Positions 1 to 13,019 of a stretch of DNA of 64,000 nt are shown in pieces. The notes below the pieces were generated by a model. It did not search any database. It worked only from the letters and a program-made list of their open reading frames with translations, and was not told the DNA's origin. The translations under genes and the position numbers were made by a program. Origin of the DNA: Rotaria socialis (Eukaryota; Rotifera; Eurotatoria; Philodinida; Philodinidae); NCBI GenBank assembly GCA_905331475.1, contig CAJNYU010003300.1:32596-96595 (forward strand), in the 5' to 3' direction. Position 1 is the stretch's first letter. Every line of letters starts with the position of its first letter.

Positions 1-2571
1 AAAGAAACTGGCCCGGCACATTGTAAACAATTTGAAATACGATTAACAATTGCTGACGAAGCTTATACAGGTATCGGAACAAGTATTAAACGAGCCCAAC
101 AAGTTGGTAAGTTCAACTAACACAGAAATTGACATTTGAAATAAATCTTTACGGTTTAGCTGCGGAACAAGCGTTACAAACAACGGCATTAAAAAGACCT
201 GAACTGACACAACGTGGATCACATTCAGCAAGAACATCGCGTGGAGGAGCTGGCCGAGGAAGTGAGTTCATGTCTTCACTTTGTTCTATTAATGAAAAAA
301 AAAAGATTTTATGTTGAGATTTAAAGTAAGTTTAATATTGATTCATTTTATAGTTACTGGCTGATACACATGCTTATTAATAAATGGTTATCAATATAAA
401 CGAACGAAGCTCGTTCACTTTCTTTTTTATTTGAATAATTGATAGAGAGAAAAAATAATAATGAGAGAAGACAATAATATCTCTCTATTCCCATGGATTT
501 TAATCTGCCTAAATCTATCTTCTTTGTTGTTATTACTATTATTAGTAAATTTGATTAAGCGCTAATTCGATGGGCAGATCGAATTCCAGCGCGAATAAGA
601 AAAATCATAAATACTTCTACTCACTTTCAATTCATTCAAAAAAAAGAAATAGAAAAAGCATCAGCACTGGATAGGTGGTAAGTGTATTTAAAATAGATCA
701 AATGAGAAAACTTGATTATAGACAAATCAAAGAATAAAGTTACCTACTAAAAAATAAGAATACTTTCTAAAATCAAGTTTTTTCTTAGTAATTAGTTTTG
801 ATCGTATTTAGTCATGTTTATTTATCTTTTAGCGTACTCAAACATTCGTCAGCAATATCCACCACCGCCACCACAACAACAACAACAGCCACGACCAAAA
901 CCATATACACCCACAGGAGGACAACAACAAGCAGTGTCAAATAATGAAAATTTATTTCAAAATTTAATTAATCATAAATGTGAAGAAATCTGTGAAAATG
1001 AAAACACAATAATAACCTTACATCGTTTTGTTGAGGATATTGAACGAGCATTAAAAACTGTATCTGATAAAATCATGGAAACTTGCAAATTGAATAATGT
1101 TACTGTTGTACCACAATTACCAGACAATGTTAAATTAAATAGTGTCGAACAACTTAATGAAGATCCAAGTGAATCATTCCGGTAAATCATTCAAGATGAA
1201 TATCATGATAACATTATTCTTTTTTTTTCCTTTTTTATACATAGAATGTTAAAAGGTGCTATGAAAGTTTCAACATTAGCTATGCGTCTTTTCCTTAAAA
1301 CCGATTATGAATATTCATTAGTACTTATATGTGCTAATAAGCCAACTGTAGCATTACTCAATGAAGTTTGTCAAGAATTAAGTATTGGATTAAATGCTCA
1401 AGCTATAGCAGCTATTCAACTAGATTCAAACGCAGAACAATCAACACCAATAAGCTATCAAGTACAAGCAGATATTCATGATGCGTGTCTTACTGTTCAA
1501 TGCAGTCTTTTGCCGAACCATATAATTAAAATTATGTTAACATCACCAGTATTTCGCAGTGAAAATTTTCTTAATCTCGATGATATGAGTGGTCAAGAAA
1601 TAGCTGATTTAAATCCGGATCCAATCGATATGTTAGATAAAAATAAATGTTTAGAAACAGCAGCTGAAATACGTAAGTAAAGAAATTTATTAACTTTTAT
1701 CTACATCGATAAAATTCACTTTAAGCTGACAGACGGTTTCCAAAGAATCTGAAAGCACAACGATAAATTTTCTCAGTTCTTTTTGCCTTGTCATCGGTAA
1801 CACTGATAAAAATAAATGAATTGTAATCTATTTGCCAAATATAAAGAAAAATATTTTCTCTAGAATTATGAACTGATTGAATCGACATGCTCATTCTCTT
1901 TTCTTCTTTGTCGATGAAAAAAAGTTAGAAGAAAATAGTTTTTTTTTAAGATTTCGAAGATATCTACCCATAGAAATAAGATGCTTCCTAGCCGATTAAA
2001 AAGAAGCACTCGAGCGATTAATGCGTTAGACAAAAAGCAAACTAATGACTGAAAGCACGCCTTACAAAAATCATTTATTACTCAGTTTCTTCGATATAGA
2101 ATAATTTAATTTTTCTCATTTATTTAAGGTCATTCCAATTGGTTTTCCCGATGTATGCTTGAAAATAATTCAAATTTAATTGTTCTTCGGCTTCTGCGAG
2201 ATTTGCAATATAATCAAACGCCATTATCATCGCTTAATCTTTGGTGTCTTACTTTACTTGTTTACAAATGTCAATACCAACCACCGAACTCACCAACGAA
2301 TTTGTTTCGTTCAGTATTTGCTTGTTTAAGTAGTGGTATTCTTTTACCAAATCGTATTGGTCCTGGTATAATTGATCCATGTGAAAAAGAAGTTGTTGAT
2401 GCCACCGCTTATTTAACCACAGAGGAACGTTTTAATTTAACAAACTATGCGCAAACTATACTTCGTTTAATTAGTTTTGAAAAATATGATACACTATTTC
2501 ATTTGAAATCAAATCAAACCGGACAATCGTCAAATGATTTAGCATTAGACAATAACAATTTCGAACAATAA
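1..2571 (+). CDS. dsRBD plus DZF-domain RNA-binding protein, 3' part of gene
   Basis: Partial gene entering from the left edge. Exons by splice phase: 1-106, 160-261, 833-1181, 1245-1672, 2129-2571, every junction keeping frame. The first two exons encode the end of a double-stranded RNA-binding domain (GPAHCKQFEIRL, then GIGTSIKRAQQ and AAEQAL), closest in my memory to a Staufen dsRBD, followed by an Arg/Gly-rich tail. The third opens with a Pro/Gln-rich stretch and leads into a DZF nucleotidyltransferase-like domain (ERALKTVSDKI, LKGAMKVSTLAMRLFL, VLICANKPT, LDKNKCLETAAEIR, HSNWFSRC, LRLLRDL, DPCEKEVVDA) of the ZFR/NF90/NF45 family. These proteins bind dsRNA and dimerise through DZF in the nucleus. 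Order dsRBD then DZF is unusual, as NF90 has the reverse and ZFR has zinc fingers. The 571-bp intron joining the halves is inferred from phase only, so two separate genes (a Staufen 3' end and a DZF gene) remain possible. Confidence 0.75.
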
Positions 2572-3648
2572 AAGACTTTCATGATAAATAACTACTGTTT
2601 TTCTTTTTCTTCTTGATATTCTTTGTGTGTACGCTATGTCATACAAATTACTAAAAACAATAAATAGTTTGGCTTTTAGAATGGAAAAGTTTTCATAGAA
2701 ATCATCGTATACAGAATAGAAAGATTTCTATTGCGATCTGCGAATTATACTAATGTTTGACGTTCTATTGAATTATCATAACAGAGAGACAAGTTACTGT
2801 TAGTCAAAACAAGATGTCTAGACACTGCAAGTTACGCAACGATTGTTTTTGTGACTTATTTTTTTTATATCAAAATAGTTTTTCACACAAAACCCAGCTC
2901 TTATGTATCGGTTTTGGAACCATTTATGCTTCAAGTTAAATGTCACTATAGTTTCTACTGTTCTATGTAATGAGATTATCTTTCTCGTAGGAATATGAGA
3001 TAAATAAGTTTTTATTCTGAGTACTTTAGTACGGAAAATCTGAAATCTAGACATCACTGTTGTCATCCACTTGCCAGTAGTATCGTATTGATTTTACGTA
3101 CTCGCACATATTTTGTCGTCGACAACAAAGATCGATACTCATCTGTCAATAGGCTTCTACTTAAGTAATAAGAAAAGCAAAACTAAATTGAATCTATTTA
3201 TAACTTCGTTTTATTTAAAATTGAATTCACCAGCAAAATATTTAATTGAAGCAAATTAAAATTTTTCAATCAAGAAATGTAAAATTCACTAAAATCAATA
3301 GTACAGCGGTGATTGTTATCACTACTAACTTCATTAACAATCAAATTGATAATCAAAATTGATGAAATCTCACACAAGAAACATTAAATACTTTATACAT
3401 TAGTATTGAAAATAGCAGATATTGCATTAGTTGGTGTTGAATGTAAATACAAGGAGCACGATAGTTATTAAAGAGGAAAAGGGGTGTGATTGTATGCACT
3501 ATTTTGATATTCAGCATCGACAGCAATGAAAAACAACATTAAATATCATGATATACAGATCAGAAGTATTGATAGCACTATGTTTATCCCGGCATACAAA
3601 ATAAACTAGTAGCGGTAGGAAACCAATCTCAATGTTTTGATTGCACAC
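2572..3648. other. intergenic, no gene seen
   Basis: AT-rich spacer between the DZF gene and a palindromic transposon. I see no coding homology, RNA gene or tandem repeat. The longest open frame (82 codons, minus strand) has no recognisable features. Confidence 0.6.
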
Positions 3649-5042
3649 ATATGTATATGCAGTACTGGCCAAAATTATAGAACCATCTGCTTGAGTGACG
3701 TTATTTCTTCTCCATCGATAGTTTTAGAGTATTGAACATAGAAAAGCTAGTATGATAATATATAGATTCGAAAGTACTCTATTCAAATATGTACTTATAC
3801 TTTCACACTCTCAATGTGAACTTTGAGAAAAAAATTGATTAGAAAAATTTGTTGATTTTTGCCTGGCCAAAATTATAGAACCATTCTCCGAGTTTCGTCG
3901 TTTTCTTATCATGATGATTTCAATCTTTCTTTAATGCCACGCTGACTGACAAAGAAGTACGTTCCGACAATGTTTAAATACTGTACTTTCAAAAATATTT
4001 TATTCTCGAGTTTCAGAGGAAGTCTTATTTTTCAAGTCAAAATGGCTGTAAAACATGATTTTTCTTTGGTATTTTTGTTGAAAAGTTTAAAGTAAGGATA
4101 CTAATCATTTGTAGGCAGTGGATTTGAAGAGAAACTATTCATAGCTTCAAAATGAGACGTTGGCTTGCTCATTGTACCATTTCGTTCCGAAGATTACACA
4201 TGGTAACAAAAACAAATCTTTAAGAAAGCTAAAAAATGCTAAATGATAACTATAAATCATCTTCGCAACAGTAACTGACATTTAATCAATCACTTGCTGA
4301 ATATAAAACCTTGCGATAGCCGTCGGCAACACGTATTAATATCCGACGGAAATAGAGCTATTACACTTCTATGTTAATGGTGCAAAGACGAATAACCGAA
4401 AACTCCTTTTTTTTTGGCGTTATTAAAGATTTTTCTGTTACCATGTGTATCTTCGGAAAGAAATGGTACAATGAGCAAGCCAACCTCTCATTTTGAAGCT
4501 ATGAATAGTTTCTCTTCAAATTCACTGCCTACAACACAGGACAATCATTCCGACCGCCGAAGCGGTCATCTTAACAGACCTGAAACGGCTATAAAAATAG
4601 AATAATAAGGCGTTAATTTTCACTTTATTTCGCCGTAATCCGTCAGACCGCTTTTTCCGCTAGAAAACGGCCATCGTTTTTAACAGTATATTCGTCGCTT
4701 TCCGTCAGCTCGGAAAACGGCGCAGTTTTACATCGTTTTTACGGCCATTTACGCACCGTTTTCTTGGACCTTGGAAATGATTAGTATCCGTACTTTAAAC
4801 TTTTCAACAAAAATACCAAAGAAAAATCACGTTTTACAGCCATTTTGGCTTGAAGAATAAGACTTCCTCTGAAACTCGAGAATAAAATATTTTTGAAAGT
4901 ACAGTATTTAAACATTGTCGGAACGTACTTCTTTTTCAGTCAGTGTGGCATTAAAGAAAGATTGAAATCATCATGATAAGAAAACGACGAAACTCGGAAA
5001 ATGGTTCTATAATTTTGGCCAGTACTGCATATACATATATAT
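3649..5042. mobile_element. palindromic Tc1/mariner-like MITE
   Basis: The ends are inverted copies: ATATGTATATGCAGTACTGG at 3649-3668 and its complement at about 5023-5042. The core CAGTACTGGCCAAAATTATAGAACC resembles Tc1/mariner termini. Inside, a roughly 250-bp arm (about 3863-4110) is repeated inverted at about 4776-5020, and a second pair (about 4116-4211 and 4434-4531) continues the palindrome towards a loop at 4212-4433, so most of the element can fold back. No transposase frame is present. The left end is doubled: 3660-3685 and 3865-3885 both carry the terminal motif, suggesting a partial duplication or nested copy. Non-autonomous; would need a transposase supplied in trans. Confidence 0.8.
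4533..4775. mobile_element. insertion nested in the right arm of the palindromic element
   Basis: The right arm of the palindrome matches the left arm up to about 4532 and resumes at about 4776. The intervening 243 bp have no left-arm partner and are richer in G+C (repeated CGG, AACGG and CCGTT motifs). The left arm shows the uninterrupted state, so this is a later insertion. I could not find convincing terminal repeats or a target duplication. Confidence 0.55.
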
Positions 5043-6049
5043 ATATATACTTAATTGAATTGAGTGGTGAAAAACTAATAGGTTTGAATCCTGTGATAGT
5101 TTGTGAGTGTCAACATCATATTATTGTGACTCTTTTGGCTTTTGAATGCTAATGATAACCTATAAAATGAACTAGCACTAAAAATAAAACAGAATCAGTA
5201 CAAGCATCATGGTTCTGTAGAACGGGCAAGTAACAATGATCTAAACTGCGATGGACATCTGTTAAAGATAGTATCAATCAGATTTAATGGATAAAACAAC
5301 ATTGAATATGAATAGCTACAGATATAGCAGTTTTTGTGTATTGTCAATATGGCAAAAAGTACTTTCGTGTAAAAGTCAGAAGAAGAAAAATTCTCTTAGT
5401 TGATCATGACTTATCGAAACTAGGTCATTCATCCGTAAATAGAAACATAACAACAAGAGAATATGGGATAGAAAGACCATAACGAACTAATTACTAGAGA
5501 GTCTAATTGAGTTGAGCTGCCATGGTCCTAGCTTTCGTTAAAACAACAATTAACTGACACGATAGTTCCGGTAATATAATTTACAGCCATAAAATAAATC
5601 TCCATATGTTAATAATAATACCGCAAAAACAGATCGATTGTCGAATAGCAACAGCTATTTTTAATCTACACAAAAAAATCAGTAAACAATAATAGCATTA
5701 AGAACGAGAGAGAAAGAGAACAAAAATACGATGAGTGAAATTGAAAATCGTCTGTTAATGACAAAGGAGCTATTTGACTATTGTTTATGTTAGTTAAAAA
5801 CATATTATGCATTTAGTTTTAGCTTTATTCATACACTCGCATTCGTCTATTTTATTTAACCAATATTGATGCACAACACATATTTTTGACCTTTTATTAG
5901 CCATCTTGACTTAGTCTCTGATGAACGACATAAATGACAAACAAGTTGCATATAAAACGTGTTTCTATCAGTAATAGGTGAACCATGGAAAAAAAAGGAA
6001 GAAATAAAATTAAGTGCGATGGCTATAAAAATATATGTGCATATACGGT
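5043..6049. other. intergenic, no gene seen
   Basis: AT-rich spacer downstream of the palindromic element, starting with a TA run, and 3' of the F-box/LRR gene. No coding or structural feature recognised. Confidence 0.6.
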
Positions 6050-8329
6050 TTAATTGAAACGTAAATCATTATAATATTTAAGTAAACTGACAATACTGGT
6101 CTGGTCACTAGTCGCTGTACGTACAACACGTTGACGATCAGCTCGTTCAAAATTTGATCGTACAAGTTCATAATATTCACCATCGGATAATACTAATGAA
6201 TTGAGCTTCACACAACGAATTCTATATATATATATATATATAAGTATTTCCAAATATCCATCAACAACAAGAGAAAAACAAACATACCGAATGTGATCAA
6301 TAAATTTCGAACTATTTTCATTCCATCTTAAAGTTTCTTGGTCCCATTGAATTTCTAAGCGTTCTAAATTTTGACATTCTTGTGCACATGATTCTAATAT
6401 TTGATCAATATGAATACGCGTAGATATTTTCTTAAACCAACCGAATGAAGTACCAATAACTACAATTCTGCAAAAGCAAAACGAAGAAATATTTTAAACT
6501 AGACAATTTCGAAGTGATCTTACTTGACATTTTTCATATTTTTTATTGCATTAGTCCAAAATTGTTCGCTTACTTTTGGATTACCATAATAGGATATGCC
6601 ACGTAATTGTCGCCCATGTCGTTTAATAAATGTTGCTACAACTTCAAAATTAAGATTAACCGTATCGCTTAAATCGATAGCACGAATATGAGATAATTTG
6701 CCTTGATCAATAAGTAGATCAAGAACCTTGAATTGATAGATTTCAATAGAAAATCATTGAGATCAAGACTCCTATATTTACCTGGTCGGTAAATCCATCA
6801 CAATTAGGTACTGCTAAGTAAGTTAATTTAGGCATTCGTGCAAAAACATCTAATAGACATTGTTCTGATAAATCAGTAGATGATATATCCAGTTCACTAA
6901 CAGAAGATGTTGCCCAATCAGCTGCTAACATATAGTTATCTTCAATAGCTATTAATAAAATAGTAAAATAAGTTAAACAATCAGTTCTATGTTTTTCATT
7001 TTAAAAAAAATACAAGTACCAGTATTTTGAAGTAGAAGACATTGCAGTTTTCTACAACGTTGTAATAAATTTTTAAAACTTGTACCTTTGACACGTGTAC
7101 AAAAATTTAATGCAAAACACTCCAAATGAATACAACCAGATGCAATAGTTTCTATATGATTATCATCAATAAAAAAAATACCATATAAATTGATGACCTA
7201 TAAATCATTATTTATGTTAATCATTACAAATACTCTAAACTCACTCGAAGATTAGGTGTTTGAACTTTTATTTTACTAATATTAATTGTTTCATAAACTT
7301 CTTCTTCAGCTTCAGTTGATTTCTCAATAGTACCTGAAGAGAAACAACAAAAGAAAAAATAATAACCACGCCATACAAGTGTTCTTTTTTCTCTTACCAA
7401 TAATTTGTAACACTTCTAATGATGATAAATATGTATAGATACGTCTCATAAAGCCTTCAAGAAAAATAACTTCTGACAAACAGATGCAAAGCGCTTTAAG
7501 ATTGCACGGAAACATATTTAAATCATTAAAATCATGTAGCTGCATAGCTGTTGAAAAATCTAATGTTAAATATTTTAAATTCGGACATTTATTGGCTAAT
7601 TCATGTAAAACATCAGATGTTATTAATTCCATTGGTAATTCGATAAATTGTAATGATAGAGCAAAACGATGACCAATTAAAGGAACAAATTGATCGAGAT
7701 TTTTCACATGTAAACCGTGATGTTCGGGACGAAGAAAAACTTGTTTCCATAATTTTGAATTTTGACTTAAACCACGCCATAAACGACAAACACGTGCACA
7801 ACGTAATAATTGTAGATGTGGTAAATAGGAAAATACTGATAGTAAAACTTTTTCTGGTAGAGAGTTGAAATCACGCTAAATAAAAATAAGAAAAGCAAAA
7901 CATAGAATGACATCAAAATAGACGTTTGCTTATTTATTGTTGAAATATTTTAATCACTTTACGTGTTCGTCTTATCGTTGATGATTGATATTCCATTATT
8001 GTATATCTGTATCTATTATATGGTAAATCTATAACACTTCTTATTTATATTAGCAAGGAGAGAGAGACAAGGATAGAAAAAAAATAGAATGTTAACAACA
8101 ATTATTAATACACATAAGTCATATCATCATTGTTGGTGGCTGCTTATTTTCTTTCGGATGATTTACAGACATAAATATACATATATATATATATATATAT
8201 ATATCCATATAAGGTTTATATGGGTCGTTTTGGAAATAAAATGTTTTCATGATAACAAATTACCTGTATTTCTCGTTCTGGTAAACAGCTAGGTCTCTTC
8301 TTAAAAAGTTGAACCGAAGTACTATTCAT
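6050..8329 (-). CDS. F-box / leucine-rich-repeat protein
   Basis: Multi-exon gene; F-box/LRR proteins are substrate receptors of SCF (Skp1-cullin-F-box) ubiquitin ligases. Exon 1 is 8264-8329 (22 codons, ATG at 8329). A 388-bp intron with a TA microsatellite follows, and exon 2 opens at 7875 with the F-box: FNSLPEKVLLSVFSYLPHL, then CARVCRLWRGLSQNSKLWKQ. LRR-like segments follow through short introns (ANKCPNLKYLTLDF, SEVIFLEGFMRRIYTYLSSL, SSTDLSEQCLLDVFARMPKL, GHRFAL). The last exon ends with a conserved tail (LVLSDGEYYELVRSNFERAD, YYNDLRFN) that I recognise from a single-copy animal F-box/LRR family but cannot name safely. No frame break seen. Confidence 0.85.
8174..8204. repeat. TA microsatellite in first intron of F-box/LRR gene
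   Basis: About 14 TA dinucleotides, inside the intron between the start exon and the F-box exon. Likely length-polymorphic. Confidence 0.85.
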
Positions 8330-9829
8330 TTCAGTTAAATTTTGTTATCAATGATTAAATCTATTGCATCGATATTTTGTTATCTTCTCAGATCTATGCA
8401 GATGGTATTTCTGGCATAGGGTTTTGATGCTTTTCTGGTTTCTAAACGCGTTTTTTGCTATCCTTATCTTTTAATGTCCATGTACATTTACCGACCAAAT
8501 AACGCCTATTAGTACAATGCAAAATGAAATTGTTTTGCATCAAATTAATCTAATCACAATTACAATACTAAGGTCATTTTTGTTTGGTTATTGTTGATAG
8601 AGCAATAGCTATTGATCCAGAGATACTTTTGTCAAACTAGGCAATAAAAACCTCTAATACTCTATAGTACAAGCCACAAATAAATATACACGTAAACAAT
8701 TGTTGGTATTTTCTTCGATAATATTATCGAACAGTAAGTAAAAGCCATCTGTAAGAAATAAGTAAGATATTTGGGAAAGGAAATCCATTGATCTTCTAAC
8801 GAGAACTATGTTCTTACTTCCTGTTTAGGAAATAAAAACAAATATTTGTAATCAAGAATAGGAAATCAAAAATAGAATCGAATTTTTCTCTTTCACATCA
8901 TAATAATGTACGTCTTACGTCACTGTAACAAAAGCAATTTATATTCCCATCAACATTCGATAGTATTATATATAATTATCCCAAGAGACTCCAGTTGTAT
9001 ACTAGTGATTGGATGATTTTGATTCGTAATGAAGAGCTAGAAATCAGATAAGAACTAATAACATATATCTATATACGTATTTCTTTTTATCTAAACGCAA
9101 GAGACAATTTGCCTAAATTACAATGATTAGTCTATTATATTATAAGCAGCACAAGAATTATATCAAGAAAACTGTTTAGTCTCACTTTTATTCGATTTCG
9201 TAACCGCTGAGTTTTATTATGTCCATCTCCGAAGTTTGTATCGTCATCGTTTTCTCCAACAGAAAGTCTATGACCCCATGCTTCATGCGCAATGATGGAG
9301 AAAGCTGCTGTTGGATTCGACATTGTAAATCGACGAAGTTCCATCGCAACTTTTCTTATTTTTTTGTTCTCATATCAAATCAATATCCATTTATCATTTG
9401 TTTATATCTTGCTATCATGCATTCTCGTAGAATTAAACATCATTAGAAAAAAGGCGGTGCCAGAAAAAAATATGAAGACATGACCCAAGAACAGAAGGAA
9501 AAAGCATGCATCCACAGCTATTCTCCAGTTTCATCCTCGATTTTCTTGTTCATGATCGATCACAGAGAACTTATCGACTGTACGACATATCATATACACT
9601 CTCGCACATGTTGTTATGATTCTTCACTAACTGGAAATGTCACATTACTGTGAGAAAACATTGATCTAGAGAATAATACGCCATTTATTCATGTTAGATA
9701 ATAAAAAAAGAAAACAGAAAAGATCCGAAATCCAATAAGTGTTATCTGCACCATAAAACACAATAATTATCTCATGGACACAAACACCAGATTAATAAAA
9801 TATATTAATATAATAAAAAAGAAATCAAT
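8330..9829. other. intergenic, no gene seen
   Basis: AT-rich spacer between the 5' end of the F-box/LRR gene and the 3' end of DCTN6, both on the minus strand. Short open frames around 9135-9480 show no family signature. Confidence 0.55.
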
Positions 9830-10758
9830 CTATGTAGATGCTGGTGTATGACTTTTTGTTCCATGTTTTAGAACGTAATGGGATGTTGGCAGAATGCGCG
9901 CAAGGAAATCGAGTTGATGCGTTTGAAACTGGAAGAAAAACAAAGTATTAAATGACATTATTTGTTTAACAAGAAAAAAAGATATATGTACAGCTGGTCG
10001 ATCAGGCATTGTACGTCGTTGATGATCACTGCCGAATATAACAGTATTTTCTGGTAAAGTTTCATTTGTTGTCAGTGAACACATTGAACCAATAACACAG
10101 CCACTTGTCAATGTAACGCTACGACCAACTTGAGCTAATCCAAATTAAATTGAATTTATTACTGAAAAAGAAAAGAATAAACTATCAACCTACCTTTACA
10201 TTCGAGAATATTATTATCGCCAACTTTGAGAGCTTCACACACTAAGAGATGAAAAAATAAACTTCATGGAAGTAAAATTAACAGTAGAATAACCTACGTG
10301 AGCCGACTTCGAAGACATTATTATTCCCTATTATCATAACAACTTGATTCATTTGATCTTTATCAATACCGGATGGGAATCTAGTAAATGAAAACATATT
10401 TATTTAAAACAAAAAAGATATTCAAATGGTTCCAATTACCGATTAGCTATAACGCATTGCTCTTCAATAAGATTTCCATCGCCGATAAAAATTGGACCAG
10501 CCTCAGCAATTATACTCGCACCTGGATGTATAATAGTTTTACTTCCTAGATGTTATTAACAAGAGTGAATGATTTTTTTGTTTAAATCTCTTTTGAAAAT
10601 ATATACCGATAGAAATTTCTCCTACTAATTGAAGACGCTCTTCACAAACATATGCACCTGGTGCTATTGTAACTTGATAACTAAAAGATTTTATGAATAA
10701 TTCAAATCATTTTTAAATAGTATTCGTTTTCTTACCCAGTATTAATGGCAGGACACAT
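9830..10758 (-). CDS. DCTN6: dynactin subunit 6 (p27)
   Basis: Left-handed beta-helix (hexapeptide-repeat) subunit of the dynactin pointed-end complex, the cytoplasmic dynein adaptor. Starting at ATG 10758 (MCPAINTG, completed across an intron), the exons read [105 protein letters not shown] and the helix after the beta-coil, [13 protein letters not shown]. These align one to one with the animal DCTN6 family and the length is about right (near 190 residues). The gene has at least six short introns. The intron 9929-9991 is 63 bp, has no in-frame stop and lies at RPA/FQTHQL, so retention would add 21 residues. Confidence 0.93.
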
Positions 10759-13019
10759 CGTAGTTCTGTTTTTATCTGAGCACTGAATAAAAACTGAAAA
10801 GAAATCATTGGTGACTCATCCAATGATCGTATTGGACCTTTTCTTCATCAGTGACATCTTTTCTATGTCACAGCTGTGCGGATTTTCATATATATATATC
10901 AGTTAATTTAATCGACATATTTGACAGATCACTAATACTGTTCCTGTTAATGTTTCATCTATGCCTCAGAAGACATTATTCGACGATTGCAGACATAGAT
11001 ATCACATCTATTCAAATATGGTTCTAATAATAAAGCGTTGGTCATCAGACATTAGTTTCAGCGACGGGTAATTTGATCTGAAACTCAAACAGATAGGAAG
11101 TACAGTGATGAGACTAACATGCAATTATATACGAAAAAATCTTTTTGTTGAAGAAAGTGCGATAAGTAATTATGAACATTTCAGACAACTGTGACCTATT
11201 TTTTAGCAAATTTTTATCGATATTATTGGAAACAGAATTTCGATACTACAAAGATTTGAGTTAGGCATGATTATAAATTAAATAAACAATTTCTCATTGA
11301 AAACGCGAGTCTATCGATGATCACGTACGTTCTTCTTAGATTTTGGCATTGAATGTACATCCTTTCTATTGCACAATGTCACTGGAACAGAGCTTAACAG
11401 TTGGTGTGACACATGTGCAGGGACTCTCCAACGATTTTTTCAGTAACGCAGCTGTCAAAGCTAAATTATGCATACTGTTTACATCAAGACTAATGTGTAT
11501 ATTTCTGCAACAAGGAAGCTAATGTTCATGAGTCTCATTCGAATCAAGAGTAGAACATAAAGTTGTGTGCACGGTGTACATATGAAAACTATATCGAGAC
11601 TTGATTAGCCAAGACTATGTCGTGCTGTTCTTAAAGCATAAAATACACAGAAAAAAAGCGCTGATAGTGCTGGCTAATTTTTCATAGTCTCACGACAGAG
11701 TAAAACTATCAGAAAAAGCGATGAAACCTAACACGCAATGTTGTGCAAGTCTTTACGTTAATATATCAAAGCATTCTTTAATCTCATTTGAAGCAATCAC
11801 CATGACCATGATTGCTTTAGGTATTATCCGTCGAAACTTATCAAACACGGCTTTTGTTTTCGTTCTAAACGCGAACATCTCGCATTAGTCACTATATCAC
11901 ATTACAATATAAGCTTGAAGTCAATGACGTCAGAGAGCACACGTTGCATACAAGTCAATATTGAATTGAAAACGAGAAGGAGATAAAAGTGGTTATCCAG
12001 ATTCATTATTCTCATCGGCTGGAACTATTTGCAGTGTATTTGTATGACAGGTACCAGTCACTTTTTTGTTGATAGTTAAAAATCACATTGAATCGTCGTC
12101 TACCGACATCTATAACCTATTTTTTATCTCGTATTACTGTTTTTCGATTTTCATTAGTTGAGAATATTTACTCTCTCTCCTTCCCTGCATATTTTATGTG
12201 AAAACGAAACCAATAGATAGTGGAATAATTCTGTTTCTTGTTGCAAGAAAATTCCAGCGTAATGCAATCAAATACAGTTCAGTTCATAGTCAATAGATGG
12301 TAGTCTTCTTCTTCTTATCTGTATTGAATAGGTAGAATAAACTAAACGTCATAGTTGGAAGCGATAGTGATCAGAAACGGTCACACATTTTTCTCTCCGT
12401 ATCATCTGATTATAACATGATAAAAAATGCCTTTGTGTTTCTTTTCTCAAAAAAAGTGCAACATTACATTCATTTGAGAGCGGGAACAGCAGCTTTAATC
12501 TGAAAGGTTACCCTGGAGAAATCAGCATGATGAATTGTTCGTTTGTTCTTTCTTTGTTCTCAATACTTTTGCATTATTATTTGAATAAAGCTGTTGCGTA
12601 TATTATAAAATATTCTTATCATTCAAAGTAAATTGTAAAAGTAACTTCATGTCGCCGATCTGTTTCGTATTCTCTTTCTTGTGTTGTGCTTCTTTCGGCA
12701 TCATCAAATATGTCTTAGTGATAGGATAAGAACAAAAAAGTTTTCGAACTTTTAATATATATCTCGTTCTGTGAATTAAATCGAAGCTTTATACGCCTAT
12801 GTATGTATGTGTTGTCTTTTTCTTTTTCTTTTTCTTTTTCTCGTTTATATAGATACTATTGTTCATAGTCTATTAAAATGAATGAATCAAATATAATCAC
12901 GAATGCTCTCCTCGGTATATATTTATAAATGACGCTCATTTAACTTATAACATATATAAGGTATCGAAAAGCTTCCTTGAAAAAAATACTCTGACATTTC
13001 ATGGACTGGCATTTTTGTA
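10759..13019. other. intergenic, no gene seen
   Basis: 2.3-kb spacer between the divergent DCTN6 (-) and MGAT2 (+) genes, so it probably holds both promoters. A TTTTTC pyrimidine run lies at about 12816-12842. No coding similarity found on either strand. Confidence 0.55.

Noticed and set aside
814-834. ATG at 814 as an independent start of the DZF gene
   Set aside because: It lies directly before a pyrimidine-AG acceptor at 831-832 and adds a hydrophobic leader foreign to the family; the phase fits an upstream exon better.
4414-4605. 63-codon plus-strand frame
   Set aside because: It falls inside the palindromic element and its nested insert and crosses their junction, so it is not a gene.
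9135-9483. Overlapping frames on both strands, one containing an HEAWGH sequence resembling a zinc-protease motif
   Set aside because: Too short (69 codons), no flanking family sequence, and no exon structure around it; treated as chance.
12780-12960. Promoter call for MGAT2 from a TATA-like ATATATAAG stretch
   Set aside because: Such sequences are everywhere in this AT-rich DNA and nothing ties this one to a transcription start.
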